Below, in pieces: positions 36,684-44,402 of a DNA stretch of 64,000 bases. Position 1 is the stretch's first letter; every line of letters starts with the position of its first letter. The notes beneath the pieces were generated by a model. That model did no database searches. It was not told where the DNA came from and saw nothing but the letters and a program-made list of their open reading frames with translations. The DNA lies in the NCBI RefSeq assembly GCF_963678225.1, contig NZ_OY782763.1, forward strand, positions 1,265,299-1,329,298. Direction: 5' to 3'. The stretch comes from an uncultured Cohaesibacter sp. (GTDB lineage: Bacteria; Pseudomonadota; Alphaproteobacteria; Rhizobiales; Cohaesibacteraceae). The translations under genes were made by a program, and so were the position numbers.

Positions 36684-37670
36684 TTATTCTTCCTCTGGCA
36701 AACTCAGATACCATTTGTTTTTGATCTTGGAGGATTTGATGAACAGCGAGCGACGGGCACGTTCCAGAGTCTTTTCAGAAATGTCACGTGCTGCGGCCTC
36801 CTTCTCAACTGTGGTCGTTGGCTGACGGCCGTTTTTCAGGAAGACGCGCAGGAACTCAATGGCCTCGTCTAGCGCAGACGCGCGCTTGCCTTCGGTCGGA
36901 CTGATCAGGTCATCAATCGTGATGTCTGATGGCCCCAGCCAATTGAGACGGGCCATTTCGCCTTCCTCCTCAGAGTAAAGCTCATATGTCTGCGTCTGAC
37001 CCCTCGGTGCGATATTGTGCTTGATATGCACGACCAGCTTTGTGCTGCTATCATTGGGATGCTCACAAACGAGAAACGCAGAACGCGCAGCACCGATCAC
37101 GTCCATTGACCCACCACCTCGATAAATCGCCTTGTCATACTTTGCCTTGGTCAAGTGGCGAATGATCAGCACAGCAGCTTCACCAGCCTCAGCGATTTCC
37201 TTCAGGAAGGACAAAAGCTGACGGATGACGTTCGGCTTGTACATGTCCTGACCACTCGGCACATAAGCGAACAGCGGGTCGAGGATCAGCAAGTCAGGTG
37301 GCTGTCGGCGCACTTCACGCATCAGCGCAGCCAGCCCCTTTTCATCAAGAGACAGGAAATCGCCCTGCACACGAATGCGATCAGGATCGCCTCCCATCGC
37401 GTCAATGCGCGGGCGTATCGTATAGGCTGCATCGTCCTCGGCACTCAGATACAGCACACGGCCCTTCGATAGCTTTTGACCGTCAGGTAGCACGCCACCA
37501 ATAGTAACCTGCGCAGCCAAATGCATAGCGAGGAAAGACTTCCCCACGCCGGGGTCGCCCTCCATGATGGTAATCATGCTGAAAGGAATGAATGGCTCCC
37601 AAAGCCACTCAATTTCTTTTGCTTCGATGGACCCAAGGTCGACGAACAGTTCCTTCTTTTTGTCGCTCAT
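36684..37670 (-). CDS. RepA-type AAA replicative helicase/ATPase
   Basis: A RecA-fold ATPase of the RSF1010 RepA/AAA_25 group (328 residues): Walker A MEGDPGVGKSFLA, a SAEDD segment, Walker B LLILDPLFAY, then RHLTKAKYDKAIYRGGGSMDVIGAARSAFLV, the family's hexamer-interface motif. A helical wHTH-like tail follows (DISEKTLERARRSL). It overlaps the primase gene by 4 bases. The pair probably unwinds and primes the excised circular element for replication. Confidence 0.85.
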   Translation of the reverse strand: MSDKKKELFVDLGSIEAKEIEWLWEPFIPFSMITIMEGDPGVGKSFLAMHLAAQVTIGGVLPDGQKLSKGRVLYLSAEDDAAYTIRPRIDAMGGDPDRIRVQGDFLSLDEKGLAALMREVRRQPPDLLILDPLFAYVPSGQDMYKPNVIRQLLSFLKEIAEAGEAAVLIIRHLTKAKYDKAIYRGGGSMDVIGAARSAFLVCEHPNDSSTKLVVHIKHNIAPRGQTQTYELYSEEEGEMARLNWLGPSDITIDDLISPTEGKRASALDEAIEFLRVFLKNGRQPTTTVEKEAAARDISEKTLERARRSLFIKSSKIKNKWYLSLPEEE

Positions 37671-38668
37671 TTTGAGCCTCCAATCTTAGAAAGGATGCGT
37701 GAAAGCTCGACATGAAGTGCGCCAAGATCGTCAGGGTATCGGTCCTGAAAATATGCGCTGCGCCACACGACGCTAGCGATTTCATCCAGCGACGCGCCGA
37801 CTTCATGAAGGGCTACCGTGATGTGGAAAATTTGCGCTGAACGATTTTTCTCGTAAGGACACTTATGTCTGATGAGTGCCCTTGCCTTCGGATCAAGATC
37901 AGCTTGATACTTCTTGAGGACGTCAGTTGGATCAAATGCCTCGTGGTCGAATTCCAGCGCCTCGGGCATGGCACCGTAGTTACGGCCCTTTATCGCGAAA
38001 GGCTTGGGACGCTCTGAGATGGGCGTCTCGTCGTAGTGAAGCAAACCAACAAAATGCTCATTTCGTCCTTCCTTGTGGTTGATAGATCCCGGAATGCGCA
38101 GCAGCTTGTTGACCGACCAACCGTTCTTGTCCCCATCGTGTCGATAGGTTAAAGCACGAGAATGCGCCTCGGCGTCTGCAGGTTTATGCTTACTGTCCCA
38201 AATCCAGATGGCTTGAGACCGTCCTAAAGACGTCTCCCATATGATCGAGGGGTGAGGCTCGAAGATTTTGGGGTTGGCATCGTCAACGTCGCACCATGCA
38301 TAGCGCGTATCTCGCGCATATTCCTTCAGGCGCTTTGGCTCACTGAACATATTGGGGCAAAAATATTGATCCCAATCCCAACGGTTATATCGCGCCAAAA
38401 GGCCGTTGGACTTTGCAAGTCCGGTGATCAGCATCGGTTCTTCCACGAACCTACCCGTTTTGCGGTGCTTGAACGAAAATAATCCGTAAGATGGATAATC
38501 AGCCATGGTGAACCCATCCCAAAAGCGCCTGAGGAACTGCTCTTGAGCACGAATGACGGCCTTGTCGTCTTCAAGGTCCTCGAACAGGTTCTTGAGGTCA
38601 TTGTGGTAAGTCGACTTTTTCAATGTCGCCTCCTTTGAGGTAGACACAGCTCGACCGTTCGCGCGCAA
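37667..38668 (-). CDS. RepB-family DNA primase
   Basis: A 333-residue protein with the primase-like core of RepB-type plasmid and satellite primases: AWCDVDDANP carries the two catalytic aspartates, followed by IIWETSLGRSQAIWIWDSK and VNKLLRIPGSINHKEGR. The C-terminal helical part (HEVGASLDEIASVVWRSAYFQDRY) suits helicase contact. It is translationally coupled to the RepA-type helicase downstream. The N-terminal ~17 codons may not be used; MSYxx-like alternatives are not obvious. Confidence 0.8.
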   Translation of the reverse strand: MRANGRAVSTSKEATLKKSTYHNDLKNLFEDLEDDKAVIRAQEQFLRRFWDGFTMADYPSYGLFSFKHRKTGRFVEEPMLITGLAKSNGLLARYNRWDWDQYFCPNMFSEPKRLKEYARDTRYAWCDVDDANPKIFEPHPSIIWETSLGRSQAIWIWDSKHKPADAEAHSRALTYRHDGDKNGWSVNKLLRIPGSINHKEGRNEHFVGLLHYDETPISERPKPFAIKGRNYGAMPEALEFDHEAFDPTDVLKKYQADLDPKARALIRHKCPYEKNRSAQIFHITVALHEVGASLDEIASVVWRSAYFQDRYPDDLGALHVELSRILSKIGGSK

Positions 38669-38730
38669 GGGCGCGCAAAGCGGTGACCGATTGAATGTTG
38701 GAGAAGGTAATGGGCGCTTAGGCCCAGCGA

Positions 38731-38955
38731 TTAGAAGTCAGCATAAACGTGCCGTTTACGTTCCTCAGCACGTGCCTGAAGCCACTGATCGACTTCATCC
38801 TTCAGCCAAGCGACACGGGTGCCAGCAAGGCGCATACGACGAGGGAAACGACCATTCTGCTCCCAGCGCAATAAGCTGGAATTACTGACCTTGATACCGA
38901 TCTTCCGAAGGTCGTCACGACCAAGGATCATCTGCTGTTGTTCAGACTGTTTCAT
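38731..38955 (-). CDS. AlpA-family excisionase/regulator
   Basis: A 74-residue MerR-like winged helix protein: ILGRDDLRKIGIKVSNSSLLRWEQNGRFPRRMRLAGTRVAWLKDEVDQWLQ. AlpA regulates integrase expression or acts in excision in P4-like elements, and sits here between integrase and primase as usual. GGAG lies 8 bases before the ATG at 38955; 18 codons further upstream in the frame are unlikely to be used. Confidence 0.88.
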   Translation of the reverse strand: MKQSEQQQMILGRDDLRKIGIKVSNSSLLRWEQNGRFPRRMRLAGTRVAWLKDEVDQWLQARAEERKRHVYADF

Positions 38956-39055
38956 ATTGAATTCTCCATCAGGTTTGAGTGATGAAGAAGCGCGCTTCAA
39001 CGCCTTCAAAGATGTCTCAGTCCGTTTCAGAAATCGAGCAATGTTCCTGAACCTT

Positions 39056-39580
39056 TCAACTGAAGATCCGCTGGTTTTTCCTAAAATCAGCCACTACATC
39101 TTTAATGACGCCATCAAGCTTTTCATTCTGCTCAGTAATTTCGAAAAACACTCTTCGCACATAGTCAGGAACACGCCCAAAAGAACACTTGTATTCGCGG
39201 TCCCAATTACCTCTGGATAACTTGATTTCAGGAAAATGCTCATGCAAATCACCAAGCGCGTTGAAAACAATATCGAAGCGAATTTCTGAGCTATGCGAAA
39301 TATCTTGTTGGATTTCAATTTGCAGAGATTCCGTAAGATCTTCAGCTTTTGCCCTTAACTCAGCAAGATCTGCCAACAATTCGTCGGCGATCATACACTT
39401 GGGATCTGCACCATCTTCCCAATGATGGAAATAGGGCAGATTTTCCCTATCCCCAGCAACTTTCAACCGCTCTATCGGACGAATAACATTGGTGTTAAGC
39501 CATTCGATGCGCTGTGTGGCTGTAACGTTAAATGGAGAAAGCTGAAAGCTACTCGGCGTCATTTCGATTACACGACGCAT
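39056..39580 (-). CDS. Hypothetical protein downstream of the integrase
   Basis: A 174-residue helical, acidic protein (from MRRVIEMTPSSFQLSP) with no domain I recognise. Features are a helical middle (ADLAELRAKAEDLTESLQIEIQQDI) and an aromatic-rich C-terminal half (GNWDREYKCSFGRVPDYVRRVFFEI). The frame extends 53 codons further upstream into the integrase gene, which is unlikely; a TTG at 39637 is another option. The position between int and alpA suggests an accessory gene of the element. Function unknown. Confidence 0.5.
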   Translation of the reverse strand: MRRVIEMTPSSFQLSPFNVTATQRIEWLNTNVIRPIERLKVAGDRENLPYFHHWEDGADPKCMIADELLADLAELRAKAEDLTESLQIEIQQDISHSSEIRFDIVFNALGDLHEHFPEIKLSRGNWDREYKCSFGRVPDYVRRVFFEITEQNEKLDGVIKDVVADFRKNQRIFS

Positions 39581-39654
39581 CTTAAGTCCGCGTACACATA
39601 CAACGTCCCAAAAGTCAGGAAAACGGTCATCGTTCAATACACCTAAGATGCTGC

Positions 39655-40845
39655 CTATTTCTTTTCGGCATTCTTCTCCAAAGCGTCCTTCGCCACCAAC
39701 CTCTCCAATTCGTTCGCCCATTGTTGTAGCGCCTCGCATTTTTCATCCAGATAGGTGTAACGATTATAGGTTGCCGCAACGCCAGAAACCACTCCCGACT
39801 TATGGTTGGTCACTGCGTCGATGACATGAGGCTGGACGCCGAGCCTTGCCATCTCGGTTGACACCGTGCGCCTGAAATCATGGAAGCGCCAATCCTCAGT
39901 GCTATCAGGCAAAGACAGAGCAAGGCGCTCTTTCAAACGACCAAAGCCAGAAATGGGGGTCTTACCTGTGGTAGTTAAAACCAGATCGCTATTCAGAAAC
40001 CGAGGGATGGATTTGAGAATATCGATTGCCTGCGTTGACAATGGTACTACATGCAACCGACCATTTTTCACGCGATTGGCTGGCAAGGTCCAAATGCCCT
40101 CATCAAGATCGACCTCTGACCAACGCATCCCAGCGACTTCACCCCTTCGCTGCCCAGTCAGCATCAGGACCTGCACGAATTGCTTGAAGGGATAACCCTC
40201 AGAAATAGCGGCATGCCAAAGCGTGTGCATTTCAGCATGTGACAGCACGCGGTCACGCGATTTTTCCCTCGTGGGAGGCCTCAGGTGAGCCACAGGCGAT
40301 ATTTCGATGACGCCACGATCAACACACCAGTTCATCAGCTTTTTGATCGCAGCCAGCGCTCGGTTCGCCCGTGTCGGTGTTCCTGATGCAACGATATCGT
40401 CAAGGATGCGCACAACATCGGTACGCTTGATTTCATCAAGTGGTTTCCTGGCGATTGGATCAAACTTGCTAAGGATGCTTTGTGTGCCCTTCCAGTCCTT
40501 GGTGTTTGGCTTAGCATAGAGCCTGATGAATTCAGGGATCTTGTCGCCTAGCGTTGGGCATGCCTGCTTCTCACTGGCTTCCTGTGGCTGCAAGACACCG
40601 AGTTCAGCATCCCTTGCCAGTTCCATCGCCTTACGACGCGCATCAGCTAAAGACACCATGGGGTAAGAGCCGATTTTCAGTCGCCGCCTCTTCCCATCTT
40701 GACGGATGAAGACACAAAATATCTTGGTGCCAGATGTTGAAACTCTTATGTGCAAACCCTGCACTTTGGCATCACGCACCTCATAGCGATTGACAATCGC
40801 AGGCTTCAACGCTTCTATCGATTTAGTTGTAAGTATCTGTTTCAT
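39655..40845 (-). CDS. int: Tyrosine integrase, P4 type (DUF4102)
   Basis: A 396-residue site-specific recombinase. The N-terminal arm-binding domain of the P4/CPS-53 group begins MKQILTTKSIEALKP, with GLHIRVSTSGTKIF and the IGSYPMVSLADARRKA motif. The catalytic domain has Arg in LTGQRRGEVAGMRWSEVDL, His-x-x-Arg in FHDFRRTVST, His/Trp region in VTNHKSG and the tyrosine in NRYTYLDEK. It catalyses insertion at the tRNA-Met 3' end. It sits ~1.9 kb from attR and is transcribed away from it. The ATG at 40845 is preferred over one six codons upstream. Confidence 0.95.
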   Translation of the reverse strand: MKQILTTKSIEALKPAIVNRYEVRDAKVQGLHIRVSTSGTKIFCVFIRQDGKRRRLKIGSYPMVSLADARRKAMELARDAELGVLQPQEASEKQACPTLGDKIPEFIRLYAKPNTKDWKGTQSILSKFDPIARKPLDEIKRTDVVRILDDIVASGTPTRANRALAAIKKLMNWCVDRGVIEISPVAHLRPPTREKSRDRVLSHAEMHTLWHAAISEGYPFKQFVQVLMLTGQRRGEVAGMRWSEVDLDEGIWTLPANRVKNGRLHVVPLSTQAIDILKSIPRFLNSDLVLTTTGKTPISGFGRLKERLALSLPDSTEDWRFHDFRRTVSTEMARLGVQPHVIDAVTNHKSGVVSGVAATYNRYTYLDEKCEALQQWANELERLVAKDALEKNAEKK

Positions 40846-40899
40846 GCACCCACAATAAGACACCCAACATCCGCGTGTCAGGGTATGATTTGAGGCAGG

Positions 40900-41622
40900 A
40901 TGGAGGGAATGCTGTTAAGTTCGATGGACGACAAACAAAAATCAATAATTCAAGAAAACCTCGTTTCTCTGTATCTCCGTCTAAATGGCTTTTTTGTAAA
41001 TAAATTTATCGTTCATTCTGCCAAACATGGGAATAACAAATCAGAAATTGATTGTTTAGCTGTACGGTTTCCTTACAACTCAGAACCTGAACGAGAAATC
41101 CAAACTGATCCGAGCATAAAATGCTCAAATGCCCATATCGATTTTTTAATTTGTGAAGTCAAAAGCGATAGGCAGAAAATTGCTTTTAACAAATCTCTCG
41201 TCAATGACGGAGTCTTGGAGACGATTTTACGTTGGTGCGGCCCATTACCTGAAGAAAAATTACAAAAAGCGTCCGAAGACTTCAAGCAAGCTATCGAAGG
41301 CTGGAAAAACGCCAAAAACTGCCACGAAGAACCACCCACTTACGTCCATGAAAACTATAGGTTTAGAGCTATCTTTTTTAAACCCGAGACAAAACGCAGC
41401 CGCGAAAACCAGCCATGGTTCATTAATGAAGAGTCGATTTTTTCATTCATTTCCAAGTGTGTTGACCCAGCCGAGCATCGCGACCAATGCACCACAGTCT
41501 ATGACCTCCAAGCGTGGGCTGAGTTTGAGAAAATCATTCGATATTTCAAAGACGCCGATACAAGAACAGACCGAAACATGCAAAGTTTATACAAGCACTT
41601 GGAAAATACAGAAACTAACTAA
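40900..41622 (+). CDS. PD-(D/E)XK-like protein next to the integrase
   Basis: A 240-residue protein with a likely PD-(D/E)XK nuclease core: helix Glu19 (QENLVSLYLRLNGFF), then Asp51 in SEIDCLAVRF, then Glu86-Val-Lys88 in IDFLICEVKSD. Spacing and hydrophobic strands fit the fold (as in Mrr/Holliday-junction-type nucleases). The remainder has no known domain. It is divergent from the integrase and converges with the toxin gene (8-base overlap). It could be a defence endonuclease or serve element maintenance; activity is inferred only. Confidence 0.55.
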   Translation: MEGMLLSSMDDKQKSIIQENLVSLYLRLNGFFVNKFIVHSAKHGNNKSEIDCLAVRFPYNSEPEREIQTDPSIKCSNAHIDFLICEVKSDRQKIAFNKSLVNDGVLETILRWCGPLPEEKLQKASEDFKQAIEGWKNAKNCHEEPPTYVHENYRFRAIFFKPETKRSRENQPWFINEESIFSFISKCVDPAEHRDQCTTVYDLQAWAEFEKIIRYFKDADTRTDRNMQSLYKHLENTETN

Positions 41623-42157
41623 TTAGCTCTCTCACGGTAGCAACCAGCAAAAACAGCCTCAGAGGGTTCGAAGGCAAGGGTTGGAACCCATAGCGCTGAT
41701 AAAGCGCCAATCGGCGTTCGATTGATTCTGGCATCCCATCATCAAGCACATCCAGCAGCACAACGCCAATACCGATCTCATCAGCAGCCTGCTCAACGCG
41801 CGTCAATGCATTGACCAGCAAATCGCCACCAAACCCATGTCCCGCGTATTTTTGGTCAACACCAATCATAGCAATGAAAGCCGCAGGAATATAACCGTGC
41901 GACGGCCTTGTTCGCGCAAATTTCTTGGGCAAATCCTGATAGTCGATAGAATGCGCATTGAGGGCATAGTAGCCGATGACTGCCCCCTCGTTATCCGTCA
42001 TGACGTAAACACGCAAATTGCCAGCTTTGGCCAGTTTATTCGCCGTCTTCTTGAAGAAATTATCAACCTGCTCAACACCACAGGAAAAAGCCGTCCGATC
42101 ATGTTTGTCTGGATCGAACGGCTCTATGATGTATTTCTGATCTTCTGGATTTATCAC
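41615..42157 (-). CDS. GNAT-family toxin (TacT-like)
   Basis: A 180-residue acetyltransferase: acetyl-CoA loop YAGHGFGGDLLVNALTRV, and the catalytic-tyrosine region YQRYGFQPLPSNPLRLFL. Proteins of this type paired with DUF1778 antitoxins (TacAT, AtaRT) acetylate aminoacyl-tRNA and stop translation. Its ATG overlaps the antitoxin stop by 4 bases. It lies close to attR, in a typical place for a stabilising module. Confidence 0.88.
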   Translation of the reverse strand: MINPEDQKYIIEPFDPDKHDRTAFSCGVEQVDNFFKKTANKLAKAGNLRVYVMTDNEGAVIGYYALNAHSIDYQDLPKKFARTRPSHGYIPAAFIAMIGVDQKYAGHGFGGDLLVNALTRVEQAADEIGIGVVLLDVLDDGMPESIERRLALYQRYGFQPLPSNPLRLFLLVATVRELIS

Positions 42158-42462
42158 TTTGACACCACACGGTCTTTGTGGCGCGCAAAGGCAGCTTTGA
42201 GGTCTGGTGTTGCCTGTGGTGGATTATCCAAGGCTTCGAAGAAAGCTGCATGATCGACCGGCTCAAGCACAGTACGCTCATGTGCTTCAATCGTAGATAG
42301 GGCTGACTCATAGGCAGCACTCATCGTAAACACGCTGTCGTCAACCCCGCTAAGGGCTGCTGCGCGTTTGATCGTTTGCTTGATGTGCGGTTTGGTGCGA
42401 AAATTCATTCTCTCGCTGGCCCGCTCATCAATAGACTTTGTCGTATCGTTGAACGCACGCAT
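42154..42462 (-). CDS. DUF1778 antitoxin (TacA-like)
   Basis: A 102-residue ribbon-helix-helix antitoxin: RMNFRTKPHIKQTIKRAAALSGVDDSVFTMSAAYESA is the DNA-binding domain, and a C-terminal toxin-binding tail (PVDHAAFFEALDNPPQATPDLKAAF) follows. The ATG at 42462 has GGAG 7 bases upstream; the earlier ATG is too close to that site. It neutralises the GNAT toxin and should bind the repeated operator just upstream. Confidence 0.9.
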   Translation of the reverse strand: MRAFNDTTKSIDERASERMNFRTKPHIKQTIKRAAALSGVDDSVFTMSAAYESALSTIEAHERTVLEPVDHAAFFEALDNPPQATPDLKAAFARHKDRVVSK

Positions 42463-42473
42463 AACCATTCTCC

Positions 42474-42520
42474 ATGTACGCTTGCTATGTACGCAATGTA
42501 CGTCACAGTAACGTACATTG
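42474..42520. promoter_or_regulatory. Toxin-antitoxin operator with repeated ATGTACG boxes
   Basis: Boxes atgtacg occur at 42474, 42488 and 42496, and an inverted copy ends a perfect palindrome caatgtacgt-N7-acgtacattg (42494-42520). The array starts ~12 bases upstream of the antitoxin ATG, as expected for RHH autoregulation. Confidence 0.75.
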
Positions 42521-42744
42521 CAATGCTTTGTAAGAAATTAATTTGTGCATGAGGTCGGACACGCGAAGTTACAGTCCGCTGGTCTGTACTTTTCGGGTCC
42601 CAACTGGGACTCAAAATCGCTGAGCTTGAATGCGAAGCTTTGCACCCTTCCGAGCAAGACTGAAACGCCTTTCCCAAATACCATCAATCATCTAGCGAAA
42701 CACCCTGCTCCAGCGTGAAGCTACCTGCTCCATATCCCAGCCCT

Positions 42745-42793
42745 AATCATAATCCGCGTGTCGGGGGTTCAAGTCCCTCCTCCGCTACCAAAA
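42745..42793 (+). repeat. attR: second copy of the 49-bp tRNA-Met repeat
   Basis: An exact copy of 30647-30695. The sequence to its left does not restore a tRNA, so this is an att site and not a second tRNA gene. If the prophage to the right is also integrated here, this copy is shared by two elements. Confidence 0.93.
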
Positions 42794-43250
42794 TTTCCCC
42801 TAAAATTCAATAATTTACAATAATTCACTTTCTTGAATTAGTTGTGGTTTTACACTTTTTTCGCAAAAGTTTTACACTTTTTGTTCGAGTTTCATTTCTC
42901 CAAGCTCTTTGCACAGCCTCAATGTAGCCGATCGCGCGGTTTTGCCAATTTTTTCACGCGGTTTTGCCACTTCTCAAAATCACAAATAAACCATTACATC
43001 TATTCGAAGGGCCTTCGTATACCAATCGAAGGCCTTTTGAACTTGTAGATCCCAGCCAATACGAGCGTGATGCTCTTTCTATCAGGCTATTAATATTTAC
43101 TGTTTCGAACCGACACGCGGCGCTGCCGCGCGTAATGCACATTGCGCATCCTAGAAGAGTCTCTTATTGTGACGATTTGAGAAAATTAGTCGAACCGATC
43201 GCTTTCTTTAGATTGACACGGGCTCCTCGTCTAAGGGCAACGCTTATTTA
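42794..43250. other. Region right of attR with repeated motifs and a terminator
   Basis: No gene is visible. tgtagccgatcgcgcggttttgcca (25 bases, 42923-42947) matches 30781-30805 in 24 of 25 positions, and its part cgcggttttgcca recurs 22 bases further on (42957-42969), a spacing of two helical turns that suits integrase arm-binding sites. A plus-strand terminator (43010-43038, ggccttcg / cgaaggcc then tttt) follows. Confidence 0.5.
43008..43038 (+). terminator. Plus-strand intrinsic terminator
   Basis: The perfect 8-bp stem ggccttcg / cgaaggcc with loop tataccaat is followed by tttt. It may end read-through from the tRNA-Met side. Confidence 0.65.
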
Positions 43251-44402
43251 CTAACTCTCCTTCTTGTGATGATCGAATAGCGGTCCAATGTCTTCCAAAA
43301 CGGCAACTTCCATTTTTTCAGTCGCTCGCTTTGCATCGACAGAGGAAACCCAACTTTCAGCGACACTAAAGCGATCAATCCTAGAAAAATCGAGCAAAAC
43401 TCCGAGAAAAGATTTTTCGTCTGTGGGAAGATCATCAAAACCTAGAAGATCCCGACTGAAAGCTCGGAACTCTAGAGAACGAGCTAACCTAAACAAACCG
43501 TCAGCTCGTACGTGCTTCAGAATGTGGTCTGCAATCATCTCTGCAGGTATTTTTTGATAATCTGATCGAATGGCCTGAAAGACAGATTGTGCTACCGCGC
43601 TACCATTCGCGGCATATCTTTCGATCAGGGCGGTTGCAATCCGCACCGGTTCGAGGCCTCGACTCTCGTCTGCTTCTCCGTATCGAATGACATTCAGAAC
43701 CGCTTTCCTTCGCTCCTCCAAAGATTTGAAAGAGACTTTTGTCAGCGAATAATCGAGCGCGATAGCTGAAATAGAGGCAGCAAAATACAAAAGGCGTAAG
43801 TTAACATCAGCACCGTTTGATTTGGGATAGCAAGAGACGAGAGAGCAGGAAAAGCCAGCAACATGCTCAAGCGCTCGGTTAACAGTTCCCCCACCAAATC
43901 CATCGATTAAGGCAGCCTTCAGATCTCCATAGGCATTCTGAGTGTCTTTATTACGTCTCGACTTGTCGAAGCCTTTGATCTTACTTTGGAGTTCCTCTTC
44001 GGAAATCCGATTGGGTATTAAAACCTTGTCGCTATCAGCCATCCGCCTAATGTCCGCGCCGTCCAAAAGTGACAAGCCCAAGCGACGGGACATTTCGTTG
44101 AGTAACGGACGAGTATCTGTTGTAGCAATGTATGCACCATCCACTCCCAAAAGCTCATACAGACCCTTCGTCCAGAAAAGGCGCTCCACCGCTTTGGGTT
44201 TGGTTTTTGATTTGGCATCTACAATCTGGCGTCTACGAGATGACCCTGTCGGACGCTCATATAACCAGATGTCCACATCGGTAAGATCGTCACCGTCAAG
44301 GCGTAGTGGGACTCCCCTCACGGCATAAACACCTGCCCGCAGGAAATATGCCCTGAGCAACTCTTCCAGCTCGTATCCCTTTTGACCATGCTTTGCGCTC
44401 AT
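43251..44402 (-). CDS. PD-(D/E)XK nuclease-domain protein of a four-gene cluster
   Basis: A 383-residue protein. Residues ~9-100 form a restriction-endonuclease-like core: Glu13/14 in GYELEELLRAYFLRAG, Asp44 in LTDVDIWLYE, Asp62-Ala-Lys64 in RQIVDAKSK, then the helix LFWTKGLYELLG and strand YIATTD. The arrangement resembles Mrr-type and archaeal-resolvase-type nucleases. The C-terminal ~250 residues are helical with no recognised domain. Its ATG overlaps the preceding gene's stop (taatg), so both are made together. I infer a nuclease effector; the substrate is unknown. Confidence 0.6.
   Translation of the reverse strand: MSAKHGQKGYELEELLRAYFLRAGVYAVRGVPLRLDGDDLTDVDIWLYERPTGSSRRRQIVDAKSKTKPKAVERLFWTKGLYELLGVDGAYIATTDTRPLLNEMSRRLGLSLLDGADIRRMADSDKVLIPNRISEEELQSKIKGFDKSRRNKDTQNAYGDLKAALIDGFGGGTVNRALEHVAGFSCSLVSCYPKSNGADVNLRLLYFAASISAIALDYSLTKVSFKSLEERRKAVLNVIRYGEADESRGLEPVRIATALIERYAANGSAVAQSVFQAIRSDYQKIPAEMIADHILKHVRADGLFRLARSLEFRAFSRDLLGFDDLPTDEKSFLGVLLDFSRIDRFSVAESWVSSVDAKRATEKMEVAVLEDIGPLFDHHKKES

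Larger units (their letters stand above)
30696..42793. mobile_element. 12.1-kb integrative element (satellite-like) at tRNA-Met
   Basis: The element is bounded by 49-bp direct repeats. At its right are a P4-type integrase, AlpA, a RepB-type primase and a RepA-type helicase, the replication-integration core shared by P4-like and Gram-negative PICI-type satellites. Capsid, portal and conjugation genes are absent. Cargo includes a HEPN-motif protein, an OLD-like ATPase/TOPRIM protein, a PD-(D/E)XK-like protein and a toxin-antitoxin pair. It lies directly beside a prophage that could serve as helper. Boundaries are well supported; the satellite nature is inference. Confidence 0.85.

Noticed and set aside
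37667..42157. Conjugation or plasmid mobilisation genes in the element
   Set aside because: The primase/helicase resemble RSF1010 replication proteins, but no relaxase, coupling protein or transfer gene is present, so a conjugative element is unlikely.
42745..42793. Possible second tRNA-Met gene
   Set aside because: Only the 3' half from the anticodon loop onward is present; the sequence to the left does not form the acceptor, D and anticodon arms. It is an att duplication.
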